Source: Streptomyces polyasparticus (GTDB lineage Bacteria; Actinomycetota; Actinomycetes; Streptomycetales; Streptomycetaceae). From it: DNA of 64,000 nt. The notes beneath the pieces were generated by a model. It ran no database searches, was not told where the DNA came from, and saw only the letters and a program-made list of their open reading frames with translations. Both the position numbers and the translations under genes were made by a program. Where the stretch lies: contig NZ_JACTVJ010000028.1 of the NCBI RefSeq assembly GCF_014493765.1, positions 62,001 to 126,000 of the forward strand. Reading direction: 5' to 3'. Within the stretch, counting starts at the first letter, position 1, and every line of letters begins with the position of its first letter. Positions 26,444-35,054 of this stretch are shown here, one piece after another.

Positions 26444-27049
26444 ATGTCGTACGGATACACGTCACCGCTCCCGCAGCCCGCGCCCGCCGAGCGCCGCCGC
26501 GACCGCGCGAAGGCGGCCGGTCTGGTCATGGCCGGGTGGCTCGCGCTGCTGTGGCTGCTCGAAGCGGTCGACGTGGCGAGCGGGCACACCCTGGACACGT
26601 ACGGCATATCCCCGCGCGAGTTCACCGAGCTGCGCGATGTGATCCCGGCGTCCTTCCTGCACTACGGCTGGGACCACCTGATCGCCAACAGCATGCCGCT
26701 GCTCGTGCTCGGCTTCCTCGCCGCGCTGTCGGGGATACGGCGCTTCGCCGCGGTGGTCGCCACGATCGTCGTGGTGAGCGGCGTGGGCGTGTGGTTCACC
26801 GCCCCCGCGTATTCGGTGACGGCCGGTGCGTCGGGCGTGGTGTTCGGGCTCTTCGGCTATCTGCTGGTGCGCGGCTTCGTGGACCGGCGGATCGGCGACG
26901 TGGTCATCGGCCTGCTGGTCGGCGCGGTGTACGGCTCGATCCTGTGGGGCGTCCTGCCGACGGCCGAAGGGATCTCGTGGCAGGGCCACCTGTTCGGCCT
27001 GATCGGCGGGGTGCTCGCGGCGTTCACGTTCCGCCGGAGCGTTGCCTAG
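26444..27049 (+). CDS. Rhomboid-family intramembrane serine protease
   Basis: 201 residues, six membrane helices. The HYGWDHLIANSMPLLVLG segment holds the loop-1/helix-2 His-Asn pattern, GASGVVFGLFG carries the catalytic serine (about residue 130), and WQGHLFGLIGG the catalytic histidine. Such enzymes cut membrane proteins inside the bilayer; the substrate is unknown. Its TAG stop shares CTAG (27046-27049) with the convergent kinase gene. Confidence 0.92.
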   Translation: MSYGYTSPLPQPAPAERRRDRAKAAGLVMAGWLALLWLLEAVDVASGHTLDTYGISPREFTELRDVIPASFLHYGWDHLIANSMPLLVLGFLAALSGIRRFAAVVATIVVVSGVGVWFTAPAYSVTAGASGVVFGLFGYLLVRGFVDRRIGDVVIGLLVGAVYGSILWGVLPTAEGISWQGHLFGLIGGVLAAFTFRRSVA

Positions 27050-27708
27050 ACAGCAGTACGGGCCGCCGCGAGCGCGTCCTTGACCTGCTGGACGACCCGC
27101 GCCGCGTCCTCGGGGTTGTTCACCACGTCCGTGCAGTTCATGTCGATGACGAGGACCTCGCTGGCCGAGTAGTGCTCGTTCACCCAGTCGTCATAGCCCG
27201 ACCAGAGCGTGCGGTAGTACGCGACGAGGCTCTCGTCCTGCTCGAAGTCACGGCCGCGCAGGCCGATCCGGTGCAGGACCGTCTCGAAGGAGGCCTTGAG
27301 GTAGACCATGAGATCGGGCGCCTTGCGGTACGGCAGGCCGTCGATCTCCCGCATCATCTCGTTCAGCAGACCCTCGTAGACCTGCATCTCCAGGGTGCTG
27401 ATGCGGCCCAGGTCGTGGTTGACCTTGGCGAAGTACCAGTCCTCGTAGATGGAGCGGTCGAGGACGTTGTCGCCCTTCTTGTACGCCTCCTTGATGGAGG
27501 CGAACCGGGTCTGCAGGAAGTACAGCTGGAGGAGGAACGGGTAGCGCTTGGCCTGTATCTCCTCGGGGGACGCCGTGTAGAACAGCGGCAGGATCGGGTT
27601 GTCGTCCACGCTCTCGTAGAAGACCTCGCTGCCGAGTTCCTTGGAGATCAGCTCGGCGACACTCGTCTTGCCGATGCCGATCATGCCTCCGACGCAGATC
27701 ACCGGCAT
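27046..27708 (-). CDS. Deoxynucleoside kinase (dNK family)
   Basis: 220 residues. P-loop GGMIGIGKTS at residues 7-16, the substrate Asp-Arg-Ser motif in NVLDRSIYEDWYFAK, and a lid region HRIGLRGRDFEQ. The enzyme phosphorylates deoxyribonucleosides (dAdo/dGuo type in Gram-positives) for salvage. Starts at ATG 27708; its TAG overlaps the rhomboid stop. Confidence 0.92.
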   Translation of the reverse strand: MPVICVGGMIGIGKTSVAELISKELGSEVFYESVDDNPILPLFYTASPEEIQAKRYPFLLQLYFLQTRFASIKEAYKKGDNVLDRSIYEDWYFAKVNHDLGRISTLEMQVYEGLLNEMMREIDGLPYRKAPDLMVYLKASFETVLHRIGLRGRDFEQDESLVAYYRTLWSGYDDWVNEHYSASEVLVIDMNCTDVVNNPEDAARVVQQVKDALAAARTAV

Positions 27709-27811
27709 ACCTCACTTCTCCCTGCGGGGTCGTCTCTTCGTACGAGCCAAGTCACGAGCCACGAGACAACCCCCGGAGCCGCAGTGAAGCTTAGATGAAG
27801 ATGTGGCGGGA

Positions 27812-28255
27812 TCAGACAGCCGCGGATGCGGGCGTCCGCGCGGCACGGCGCCTGTCGGCACGCAGCGCGAGGAACGTGGCCACGGCGCCTGCGCCCTCCC
27901 ACAGGCCGACCCCGATGAACCCCGCGGGAGCGCGGTCGCCGAGCACGGCCAGGGTGAACACGGTGCAGGTGAGGAGACGGAACGGCACGGTCCAGCGGAA
28001 GAAGGCCGTCCAGTCGCTCGCGGCGGCGAGCACGTAGTAGACGCCCATGTTGAGCGCCGCCATGGACGAGGCCGTGAGGAAGACCACCGTGTGGTCACCC
28101 TCGCCGCGCCCACCGTCGGGCGCGGCCGCGAAGCCCATCGTCTTGATCAGGACGTCGGGCGCGATCAGGCCCACGATGCCCATCACGGCGGCGAGCAGGC
28201 CGAATATGGACATGGTCCAGCCCGCCGACGAACGCGGCAGGAGCTTGAGCTGCAC
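27812..28255 (-). CDS. Four-helix membrane protein
   Basis: 147 residues: WTMSIFGLLAAVMGIVGLIA, a short loop with PDGGRGEGDH, then three more hydrophobic stretches (FLTASSMAALNMGVYYVLA; FRLLTCTVFTLAVL; FIGVGLWEGAGAVATFLAL). The C-terminus is basic and Ala-rich. No domain family recognised. It lies between the deoxynucleoside kinase and the SDR gene on the same strand, with gaps of 103 and 211 bases. Confidence 0.72.
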   Translation of the reverse strand: MQLKLLPRSSAGWTMSIFGLLAAVMGIVGLIAPDVLIKTMGFAAAPDGGRGEGDHTVVFLTASSMAALNMGVYYVLAAASDWTAFFRWTVPFRLLTCTVFTLAVLGDRAPAGFIGVGLWEGAGAVATFLALRADRRRAARTPASAAV

Positions 28256-28399
28256 GGACTTCCCCCTCGTCGCGGCGCACGGCGAAGCGGCCGGCGCACG
28301 GTGAACGTGCCGATGATCCGCTGAAGATTACGGCAGACACTGACAGTTGGCCGCCCCGGGTCCGCGCGGGGTCGCCAACTGCGGGCGTTCTCACCCCAT

Positions 28400-28487
28400 T
28401 TCAGGGCTGTTGCCGCGTCTCTGTAGGCCGGTCGCCGCGCTACTTCAGACCTGCCGCCGCGTTCCTTCAGGCCTGTTGCCGCGTCCC
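28400..28487. repeat. 22-bp tandem repeat (x4) starting in the SDR gene stop
   Basis: Four contiguous 22-base units (28400, 28422, 28444, 28466), e.g. TTCAGGCCTGTTGCCGCGTC, without indels. The unit at 28466-28487 contains the SDR TGA stop (28467-28469) and the final codons of the gene; the other three march into the intergenic region. Confidence 0.9.
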
Positions 28488-29186
28488 CGCGAGCACGATC
28501 TCGCGGATGCACACCTCTTGCGGCTGCCCGTACGCGTAGAGGACGGCCTGGGCCACAACCTCCGGCGCGAGCGCGGCGTTCTCCTTCTTCCACTCCTCGT
28601 ATCCGGCCTTGATGCCGTCGTCCGTGGTGTGCGAGAGCAGTTCGGTCTCCACGGCGCCAGGGCCGATGACGGTCACGCGGACCCCGTGCGGCGCCACTTC
28701 CTCGCGCAGGTTCTCCGACATCGCGTGCACGGCGAACTTCGTGCCCACGTACGCGGTGTGGTTCGGGAAGGTCTTGCGGCCGGCGACCGAGCCGATGTTC
28801 ACGATGGTGCCGCGCTCGCGCCCGATCATGCCGGGCAGCACCGCGCGCACCCCGCCGAGCAGCCCCTTCACGTTCACGTCGAACATGCGGTCCCACTCGT
28901 CGGGGTCCTGGTCGGCGATCCGGCCGAGCAGCATCACGCCCGCGTTGTTGACCAGCGCGTCCACCGGCCCGTACCGCGCTTCGGCCTCCTCCACAGCGGC
29001 CGCGACGGCGGCACGGTCGGTGATGTCCACCTTGCGGCACAGGGCGTCCGGCAGACCCAGCGCTTCGAGGCGGTCCACGCGCCGGGCGAGCAGCAGCAGC
29101 GGGTGGCCCTGCGCGGAGAGCAGCCGGGCGGTGGCGGCGCCGATGCCGGAGCTCGCGCCGGTGATGACGATGAGGGGCTTGGCCAT
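28467..29186 (-). CDS. SDR-family oxidoreductase
   Basis: 239 residues from ATG 29186. NAD(P)-binding TGASSGIGAAT (residues 9-19), NNAG at about 84, catalytic Ser in NIGSVAGRK and YxxxK in TAYVGTKFA. The type resembles YdfG/serine-dehydrogenase-like SDRs; the substrate is open. It is divergent from the HTH regulator 157 bases away, a common regulator/target layout. Its 3' end is copied three more times downstream. Confidence 0.9.
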   Translation of the reverse strand: MAKPLIVITGASSGIGAATARLLSAQGHPLLLLARRVDRLEALGLPDALCRKVDITDRAAVAAAVEEAEARYGPVDALVNNAGVMLLGRIADQDPDEWDRMFDVNVKGLLGGVRAVLPGMIGRERGTIVNIGSVAGRKTFPNHTAYVGTKFAVHAMSENLREEVAPHGVRVTVIGPGAVETELLSHTTDDGIKAGYEEWKKENAALAPEVVAQAVLYAYGQPQEVCIREIVLAGTRQQA

Positions 29187-29342
29187 GGAAGTGCGCCTTT
29201 CGGAGGTCGGGCGGGTCGGTCTCTCCATGGCACCACCGGTCGGCCGCCCGCGCAGACCTGCAGAGGGGCCCGCCCGAGAGGGGGTCCGGCAGACCCCCTC
29301 TGACCTCGGCGGACCGCCCGCGCCCGGGCTAGCGTGGAAGGC

Positions 29343-30227
29343 ATGACCAGTGGTGCGAGGGGTGACGAGCTCAGGGAGTTCCTGCGCAGCCGCCGCGCCC
29401 GCGTCACCCCCGAGCAGGCCGGCCTTCCGCTGCACGCGGGACGGCGACGGGTGCCGGGGCTGCGGCGCGAGGAGGCGGCGCTGCTCGCCGGCGTGAGCGC
29501 GGACTACTACGTACGCCTGGAGCGCGGCACGGTCCGCAACCCGTCCGCCGAGGTCCTCGAAGGCGTGGCCCGCGCCCTGCACCTGGACGCCACCGAGCGC
29601 GCCCATCTGTTCCGTCTGGCCCGGCCCGCCCGCACCGGCGCTCGCCGCCGCCCCGCGCCGCCACAGCGGGTGCGGCCCGGGCTGTACCGCCTCCTCGCGA
29701 CCCTCGACACCACGCCCGCGATGATCCTCGGCCACCGCATGGACGTGCTCGCGGCCAACCCCATGGCCCGCGCCCTCTACACGGACTTCGACGCGCTGCC
29801 GTACCGCGAGCGCAATCTGGCCCGCTTCGTGTTCCTCGCGCCCGAGGCGCGCGAGCTGCTCGCCGACTGGGAACGGGCTGCCCAGGGCACGGTGGCGGCG
29901 CTGCGGCTGTACGCGGGCCGGCATCCCGAGGACTCCCGCCTGAGCGAACTGGTCGGCGAACTCTCCGTACGGGACGAGGACTTCCGGCAGTGGTGGGCCG
30001 CGCACGACGTCCTGGAGTACACGCACGGCACGAAGCTCTACCGCCATCCACTGGTCGGCGAACTCGCCCTGGAATACGAGTCGTTGACCCTGCCCGACGA
30101 CCCCGACCAGGCGCTGTACGTCTACACCGCCGAGCCGGGCTCCCTGTCCGAGCAGGGGCTCAGGCTGCTCGCGGGGCTGCGGGGATCCGCTGAGGGATCT
30201 GTTCCCGGAGTGACCGCCGGGGCATGA
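29343..30227 (+). CDS. MmyB-type helix-turn-helix regulator
   Basis: 294 residues from ATG 29343. XRE-type HTH (LREEAALLAGVSADYYVRLE with RGTVRNPS, residues about 40-70) followed by an MmyB-like ligand domain (ILGHRMDVLAANPMARALYTDF; FVFLAPEARELLADWE). TAGCGT ends 7 bases before the ATG and there is no properly spaced ribosome site, so a leaderless transcript is likely. Probably controls the divergent SDR gene. Confidence 0.9.
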   Translation: MTSGARGDELREFLRSRRARVTPEQAGLPLHAGRRRVPGLRREEAALLAGVSADYYVRLERGTVRNPSAEVLEGVARALHLDATERAHLFRLARPARTGARRRPAPPQRVRPGLYRLLATLDTTPAMILGHRMDVLAANPMARALYTDFDALPYRERNLARFVFLAPEARELLADWERAAQGTVAALRLYAGRHPEDSRLSELVGELSVRDEDFRQWWAAHDVLEYTHGTKLYRHPLVGELALEYESLTLPDDPDQALYVYTAEPGSLSEQGLRLLAGLRGSAEGSVPGVTAGA

Positions 30228-30234
30228 TGGCGCG

Positions 30235-30699
30235 GTGTCCACAGAGGAGTTCACCCGCGACGTCACCGTGCCCGCTCCGCCGGAACGGATCTTCGCGCAT
30301 CTCGCGGAGCCGGAGAGCTACCTGGGCCTCTCGCCGCTCCTCGTCGCCGTACGCGACATCGTGCGCGGCGGCGACGGGATCCGGTACGTGGCGGTGGAGC
30401 GTTTCCGCATCCTCGGCCCGCTGCGCTGGGACAACCCCATCCGCGTGACCATGACGTTCCCCGAGCCGGGACGGCGCATCGTGAGCGAGGTGCACAGCCC
30501 GGGCGGAGTCCGGCTCACGGCCACGGTCGTGCTGACGCCGATGGACGCGGGCACGCAGATCACGGAGACCGTCCGCGTCACGTACCCGAGGCCGCTGCGC
30601 CCGCTGGTCATCGGCCAGGCCGCCAAAGCACAACGACACCGCCTCGCCGAGCTCGCCCGGCGTATGACGGTGTCGTCCGTGGATGAATCGAAGGGCTAG
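30235..30699 (+). CDS. SRPBCC-family protein
   Basis: 154 residues, GTG start 7 bases behind the preceding stop. START/Bet v1-like fold signature: FTRDVTVPAPPERIFAHLAEPESY at the N-terminus (residues about 6-29) and VLTPMDAGTQITETVRV before a long C-terminal helix. Binds an unknown hydrophobic ligand. Its stop TAG shares CTAG (30696-30699) with mqnP on the other strand. Confidence 0.82.
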   Translation: MSTEEFTRDVTVPAPPERIFAHLAEPESYLGLSPLLVAVRDIVRGGDGIRYVAVERFRILGPLRWDNPIRVTMTFPEPGRRIVSEVHSPGGVRLTATVVLTPMDAGTQITETVRVTYPRPLRPLVIGQAAKAQRHRLAELARRMTVSSVDESKG

Positions 30700-31610
30700 A
30701 CCGTCAGCCCCCGCACCAGCAGATCCAGCAGCGCGCACACGAACAGCGCGATCCCGATGAAGCCGTTCACCGTGAAGAACGCGCGGTTCAGGCGGGACAG
30801 GTCCTTCGGTGTGACGATCGAGTGCTCGTACGCGAAGGCCGCCGCCACGATCATCAGGCCCAGCCAGAAGAAGAACCCGGCGTCGGTGGCGTAGGCGTAC
30901 CAGACGAGCAGCCCCGTCGTGACGACATGCGCACCCCGCGCCCCGTACAGCGCGGCCGCGATCCCGAAGCGGGCCGGCACCGACTTCACGCCCTCGGCGC
31001 GGTCGGCCGCCACGTCCTGGCAGGCGAAGATCAGGTCGAAGCCGCCGATCCAGATGCCGACCGCGAGCCCGAGGATGACCGCGTCCCAGGACCACTCGCC
31101 GGTGATCGCGAGCCAGGCACCGATCGGGCCGATGGCCTGCGCGAGGCCGAGGATCGCGTGCGGGAAGTTCGTGAACCGCTTGCCGTACGGATAGACCACC
31201 ATCGGCACGACGGCGAGCGGCGCGAGCGCCAGGCAGAGCGGGTTGAGCAGCGCCGCCGAGCCGAGGAAGACCACGACCGCGACGATCGCGCCGGTCCACG
31301 CGGACTTCACCGACACCGCACCGGTGACGAGCTCGCGTCCGGCCGTACGCGGGTTACGGGCGTCGATCTCCCGGTCGATGATCCGGTTCGCGGCCATCGC
31401 GAAGGTCCGCAGGCCCACCATGCAGATGGTGACCAGGAGCAGCCGGCCCCAGTGGATGTTCTTGTCGAGCTGGAACATCGCGGTCAGCGAGGCGATGTAC
31501 GCGAACGGCAGCGCGAAGACCGAGTGCTCGATCATGACGAGCCGCAGGAACGCCTTCACCTTGCTGCCGGAGGGCGGTGGGCCCACGACCTCGTCGGCGG
31601 TCGTCATCAT
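30696..31610 (-). CDS. mqnP: Menaquinone-pathway UbiA-type prenyltransferase
   Basis: 304 residues, about eight membrane helices. First Asp-rich motif NRIIDREIDARNPRTAGREL and second DVAADRAEG bind Mg-prenyl diphosphate. Position directly behind the UbiD-like decarboxylase identifies it as the futalosine-pathway prenyltransferase that attaches the polyprenyl tail to a 6-naphthoate intermediate. ATGATG at 31605-31610; the stop of the preceding gene overlaps the first ATG by 4 bases (ATGA), with GGAGG 7 bases upstream. Confidence 0.92.
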   Translation of the reverse strand: MMTTADEVVGPPPSGSKVKAFLRLVMIEHSVFALPFAYIASLTAMFQLDKNIHWGRLLLVTICMVGLRTFAMAANRIIDREIDARNPRTAGRELVTGAVSVKSAWTGAIVAVVVFLGSAALLNPLCLALAPLAVVPMVVYPYGKRFTNFPHAILGLAQAIGPIGAWLAITGEWSWDAVILGLAVGIWIGGFDLIFACQDVAADRAEGVKSVPARFGIAAALYGARGAHVVTTGLLVWYAYATDAGFFFWLGLMIVAAAFAYEHSIVTPKDLSRLNRAFFTVNGFIGIALFVCALLDLLVRGLTV

Positions 31611-32074
31611 GCGAGGGCCTCCAGGAAGGCGTCGAGGTCGGCGAGGAGCCCGTCGGCGGGCAGCGGTCCGGTCTCGACGGTGAGCGGGACCGCCTCGTCG
31701 CCGGGCGGGGTGATGCGGGCGGTGAGGGACCAGGAGCCATTGCCGTCGGACGTACCTTCGAGCTGCAGTGCGGCGCCGCCGTCGACGGCGAACTTCTCGC
31801 TCCCCGCCGCCAGTTCGGCCCGCAGCTGCTCGGCGAAGGCGGTGGGTTCCGCGTCCCGTACGCCGGGCAGTTCGAAGCCGTCGCCCTCCCCGTCCCGCTC
31901 CCACAGCACGGTCCAGGTCCCCGAGGTGGCCGCGAGCTCCTCCGGTGTGACGCCCGCCTGCGCGGCGGCCTGCCGCACCTCCGGATCGGCCGGGTCGATC
32001 TCAGGCCGCACCAGGGCCACGTAGTCGTCCTCGCCCAGGAAGAGGGCCGGTCCGCCCGTCACCACGAAGCTCAC
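31607..32074 (-). CDS. Unknown protein between the menaquinone decarboxylase and mqnP
   Basis: 155 acidic residues, no membrane segment or signal peptide, no recognised family. Segments: VVTGGPALFLGEDDYVALV, an Asp/Pro-rich stretch, and FAEQLRAELAAGSEKFAVDGG; the C-terminus is LLADLDAFLEALA. It overlaps the genes on both sides by 4 bases (ATGA at each junction), so translation of all three is coupled. That position makes it a candidate accessory factor for the prenyltransferase or decarboxylase. Confidence 0.78.
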   Translation of the reverse strand: MSFVVTGGPALFLGEDDYVALVRPEIDPADPEVRQAAAQAGVTPEELAATSGTWTVLWERDGEGDGFELPGVRDAEPTAFAEQLRAELAAGSEKFAVDGGAALQLEGTSDGNGSWSLTARITPPGDEAVPLTVETGPLPADGLLADLDAFLEALA

Positions 32075-33522
32075 AGGCCGTACTCCTTCCAGCGCCGGTC
32101 CACCATCGCGGCCGTCGTGGGATCGGACTCGACCATGTTCGGCCAGCCGCCGTCGCGCGTGTAGCCCTCCTCGGGCAGCTTCTTGGTGGCGTCGATGCCC
32201 GCCTTGCCGCCCCAGAACTGCTGGTACGAGGCGTGGTCGAGGTGGTCGACGGGGCCCTCGACGACCGTGAGGTCGCGGGAGTAGTCGGTGTTGCCGAGCG
32301 CGCGCCAGGAGACCTCGTGCAGATCGTGCACGTCGCAGTCGGCGTCGACCACGATGATCAGCTTGGTCAGGGACATCATGTGCGCGCCCCAGATCGCGGA
32401 CATCACCTTCTGCGCGTGCTTCGGGTACTTCTTGTCGATCGAGACGATCGCGCAGTTGTGGAAGCCGCCCGACTCGGGCAGGTGGTAGTCAACGATGTCC
32501 GGCACGATGATCTTGAGGAGGGGGAGGAAGAACCTCTCCGTGGCCCGGCCGAGCGGACCGTCCTCCGTCGGCGGGCGGCCGACCACGATGGACTGAAGGA
32601 GCGGACGCTTCCGCATCGTCACACAGTCGATCTTCAGCGCGGGGAACGGCTCCTGCGGCGTGTAGAAGCCGGTGTGGTCGCCGAAGGGACCCTCCGGCAG
32701 CATCTCGCCCGGCTCCAGCCAGCCCTCGATGACGACCTCGGCGTTGGCCGGGACCTGCAGCGGCACCGTCTTGCAGTCGACCATCTCGACGCGCTTGCCC
32801 TGGATGAACCCGGCGAGCAGGTACTCGTCCATGTCCCCGGGCAGCGGCGCGGTCGACGCGTAGGTGACGGCCGGCGGGCAACCGAAGGCGATCGCGACCG
32901 GCAGCTTCTCGCCGCGCTTGGCCGCCACCTGGTAGTGGTTGCGGCTGTCCTTGTGGATCTGCCAGTGCATGCCGATGGTGCGCTTGTCGTGGCGCTGCAG
33001 GCGGTAGAGCCCGAGGTTCCGTACGCCCGTCTCCGGGTGCTTGGTGTGCGTGAGCCCCAGGTTGAAGAAGGAGCCGCCGTCCTCCGGCCACGTGAAGAGC
33101 GCAGGCAACTGCTCCAGATCCACGTCGTCGCCGGTCAGGACGACCTCCTGGACCGGAGCGTCCTTCACCTTCTTCGGCGGTACGTGGGTCATCGCGCCGA
33201 GCTTGCCGAAGGCCTCGCGGATCCCGACGAAGCCCTGCGGCAGCTCGGGCTTGAGCAGACCGCCGATCTTCTCGCTGATCTCCCCGTACGACTTGAGACC
33301 CAGCGCCTTGAGGAGGCGGCGGTCCGTGCCGTACACGTTCATCGCGAGCGGCATCGACGAGCCGCGCACGTTCTCGAAGAGGAGCGCGGGGCCGCCCGCC
33401 TTGTTGACCCGGTCGACGATCTCACCGACCTCCAGATACGGGTCGACTTCGGCCTTGATGCGCTTCAGGTCGCCCTCGCGCTCCAGGGCACGGAGCAGGG
33501 AGCGAAGATCGTCATAAGCCAT
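32071..33522 (-). CDS. Menaquinone biosynthesis decarboxylase (UbiD family)
   Basis: 483 residues, full UbiD length. Markers: YDDLRSLLRALEREGDLKRI start, MNVYGTDRRLLKALGL, prFMN/metal region RNLGLYRLQRHDKRTIGMHW (residues about 167-186), EGPFGDHTGFYTP with the conserved Glu, and a C-terminal NPATGTGD-like oligomer segment. It decarboxylates a prenylated naphthoate using prenyl-FMN from the UbiX homologue. First gene of a three-gene coupled operon with the unknown protein and mqnP. Confidence 0.94.
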   Translation of the reverse strand: MAYDDLRSLLRALEREGDLKRIKAEVDPYLEVGEIVDRVNKAGGPALLFENVRGSSMPLAMNVYGTDRRLLKALGLKSYGEISEKIGGLLKPELPQGFVGIREAFGKLGAMTHVPPKKVKDAPVQEVVLTGDDVDLEQLPALFTWPEDGGSFFNLGLTHTKHPETGVRNLGLYRLQRHDKRTIGMHWQIHKDSRNHYQVAAKRGEKLPVAIAFGCPPAVTYASTAPLPGDMDEYLLAGFIQGKRVEMVDCKTVPLQVPANAEVVIEGWLEPGEMLPEGPFGDHTGFYTPQEPFPALKIDCVTMRKRPLLQSIVVGRPPTEDGPLGRATERFFLPLLKIIVPDIVDYHLPESGGFHNCAIVSIDKKYPKHAQKVMSAIWGAHMMSLTKLIIVVDADCDVHDLHEVSWRALGNTDYSRDLTVVEGPVDHLDHASYQQFWGGKAGIDATKKLPEEGYTRDGGWPNMVESDPTTAAMVDRRWKEYGL

Positions 33523-33611
33523 ACGTCCCAGTATCCGGCACCCGCTACCCTGGCCCCGTCACCGGGGGCTCCGGTCCGCCCTCGCCGATACCTCCTGGGG
33601 GAACGCACACC

Positions 33612-34010
33612 ATGCTCCGGATCCTGATGATCCTGATCCCGCTCGCGCTGACGATCTTCGCGTTCATCGACTGTCTGAACACCCCCGAGGACGAGGCCAA
33701 GCATCTGCCGAAGATCGCCTGGGTCTTCATCATCCTGCTGTTCTGGGTGGTCGGGCCGATCGTCTGGCTCGCCGCCGGCAAGGACCGCACACCGCCGCAG
33801 GGCGGCCGTACGCCCTCGGAATGGCACCGCAACCACCGCACCACGTGGGTGGCGCCGGACGACAATCCCGAGTTCCTGAAGTCCATCAAGGACGAGAACA
33901 AGAAGGACGAGTCCCTCCTCAAGGACTGGGAGGCGGATCTGCGCCGCCGCGAGGAGGAGCTCAAGAACCGCGAGAGCGGCGGCGAGGACGGGCCCGAGGA
34001 CAAGAAGTAG
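33612..34010 (+). CDS. PLDc_N-domain membrane protein
   Basis: 132 residues: MLRILMILIPLALTIFAFID, WVFIILLFWVVGPIVWLAAG, the two-helix arrangement of the phospholipase-D nuclease N-terminal domain family, without any catalytic HKD domain. A charged helical tail (KDENKKDESLLKDWEADLRR...) follows and ends EDGPEDKK. GGGGGAA lies 10 bases before the ATG. The last 20 bases are repeated after the stop. Confidence 0.85.
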   Translation: MLRILMILIPLALTIFAFIDCLNTPEDEAKHLPKIAWVFIILLFWVVGPIVWLAAGKDRTPPQGGRTPSEWHRNHRTTWVAPDDNPEFLKSIKDENKKDESLLKDWEADLRRREEELKNRESGGEDGPEDKK

Positions 34011-34045
34011 GCCCGATCTGCGGCGGGCCCGAGGACGAGAAGTGA
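33991..34045. repeat. 20-bp 3'-end duplication behind the PLDc_N gene
   Basis: GGCCCGAGGACAAGAAGTAG at 33991-34010 ends in the gene's stop; the copy GGCCCGAGGACGAGAAGTGA at 34026-34045 matches at 17 of 20 positions, and has a different stop codon (TGA for TAG). Distance 35 bases. Confidence 0.85.
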
Positions 34046-34076
34046 GGACGGGGACGGCGGCGGGCAGTCTGAGGCC

Positions 34077-35054
34077 ATGACCTCCGACGCCGGCCGCCCC
34101 CGAGTCCCCACCCTCGATCTGACGCCCTGGCCGGACGGGCCCCGCGAGCGGCGTGACGCGCTGGTGCGCGCCGCCGACGAGGCGCTGCGCAGCGCTGGGT
34201 TCCTGCTCGTCACCGGCCACGGTGTCGATCCGGCGCTGCGGGCGGACATCCGCGCGGCGGCCCGGGAGTTCTTCCGGCTGCCGCCCGCCATGAAGCAGCC
34301 GTACGCGGTGAAGGTCGGCGAACGCGGCTGGCTGGGCCCCGGCGCCGAGGCCAACGGCTATGCCGAGGGCACCGAGACACCACCCGACCTCAAGGAGTCC
34401 CTGTCCTTCGCGGCCCACGAGCCGACCGGGGACGCGCGCGTGGACGCGGAGTGGTTCAAGCCCAACACCTGGCCGGCCGAGGTCCCCGAGCTCAAGGCCC
34501 TGGTGGAGACGTATCTCGGACAGATGCGGACGCTGTCCGACCGGCTGCTCGGGCTGCTCGGCGCGGCCCTGGGCGAGCCGGAGGACTTCTTCACGCGGCA
34601 CACCGGGCATCCCACCTGGGGCTTCAACATCAACTGGTACCCGGGCACGGACACCGTCGGCGCCCCCGAGGAGGGCCAGTTCCGCATCGGCCCGCACACC
34701 GATTTCGGCACGGTCACGGTGCTCGACCGCCAGGACGGCAAGGGCGGACTGCAGATCTTCACCGACGAGGGCGGCTGGGAGGACGCGCCGTACGACCCGG
34801 CCGCGCTGACCGTCAACATCGGTGATCTGATGGCCCGTTGGACCGGCGACCGCTGGCGCTCGGGCCGCCATCGCGTGCTGCCGCCCCCGCTCGACGCCCC
34901 GGCCGAGGAGCTGCTCTCCCTCGTCTACTTCTACGAATGCGATCCGGGCACCCGCGTCGAGTCCCTGCCCGCGCCCAAGGGCCGGGTCGCGTACGAGCCG
35001 GTCGACTCCCACACGTATCTGCGCGCGCAGCTGGACGCGATCAGTGTCGGCTGA
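34077..35054 (+). CDS. Isopenicillin-N-synthase-like 2-oxoglutarate/Fe(II) oxygenase
   Basis: 325 residues with the DIOX_N head (PTLDLTPWPDGP) and the 2OG-Fe(II) core: metal ligands HTD in RIGPHTDFGTVTVL (about residue 210) and the distal His in SGRHRVLPPP; YFYECDPGTRVE contributes near the end. The 2-oxoglutarate arginine cannot be assigned with certainty (RHRVLPP is a candidate). Substrate unknown. Overlaps the deaminase gene by 11 bases. Confidence 0.9.
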   Translation: MTSDAGRPRVPTLDLTPWPDGPRERRDALVRAADEALRSAGFLLVTGHGVDPALRADIRAAAREFFRLPPAMKQPYAVKVGERGWLGPGAEANGYAEGTETPPDLKESLSFAAHEPTGDARVDAEWFKPNTWPAEVPELKALVETYLGQMRTLSDRLLGLLGAALGEPEDFFTRHTGHPTWGFNINWYPGTDTVGAPEEGQFRIGPHTDFGTVTVLDRQDGKGGLQIFTDEGGWEDAPYDPAALTVNIGDLMARWTGDRWRSGRHRVLPPPLDAPAEELLSLVYFYECDPGTRVESLPAPKGRVAYEPVDSHTYLRAQLDAISVG

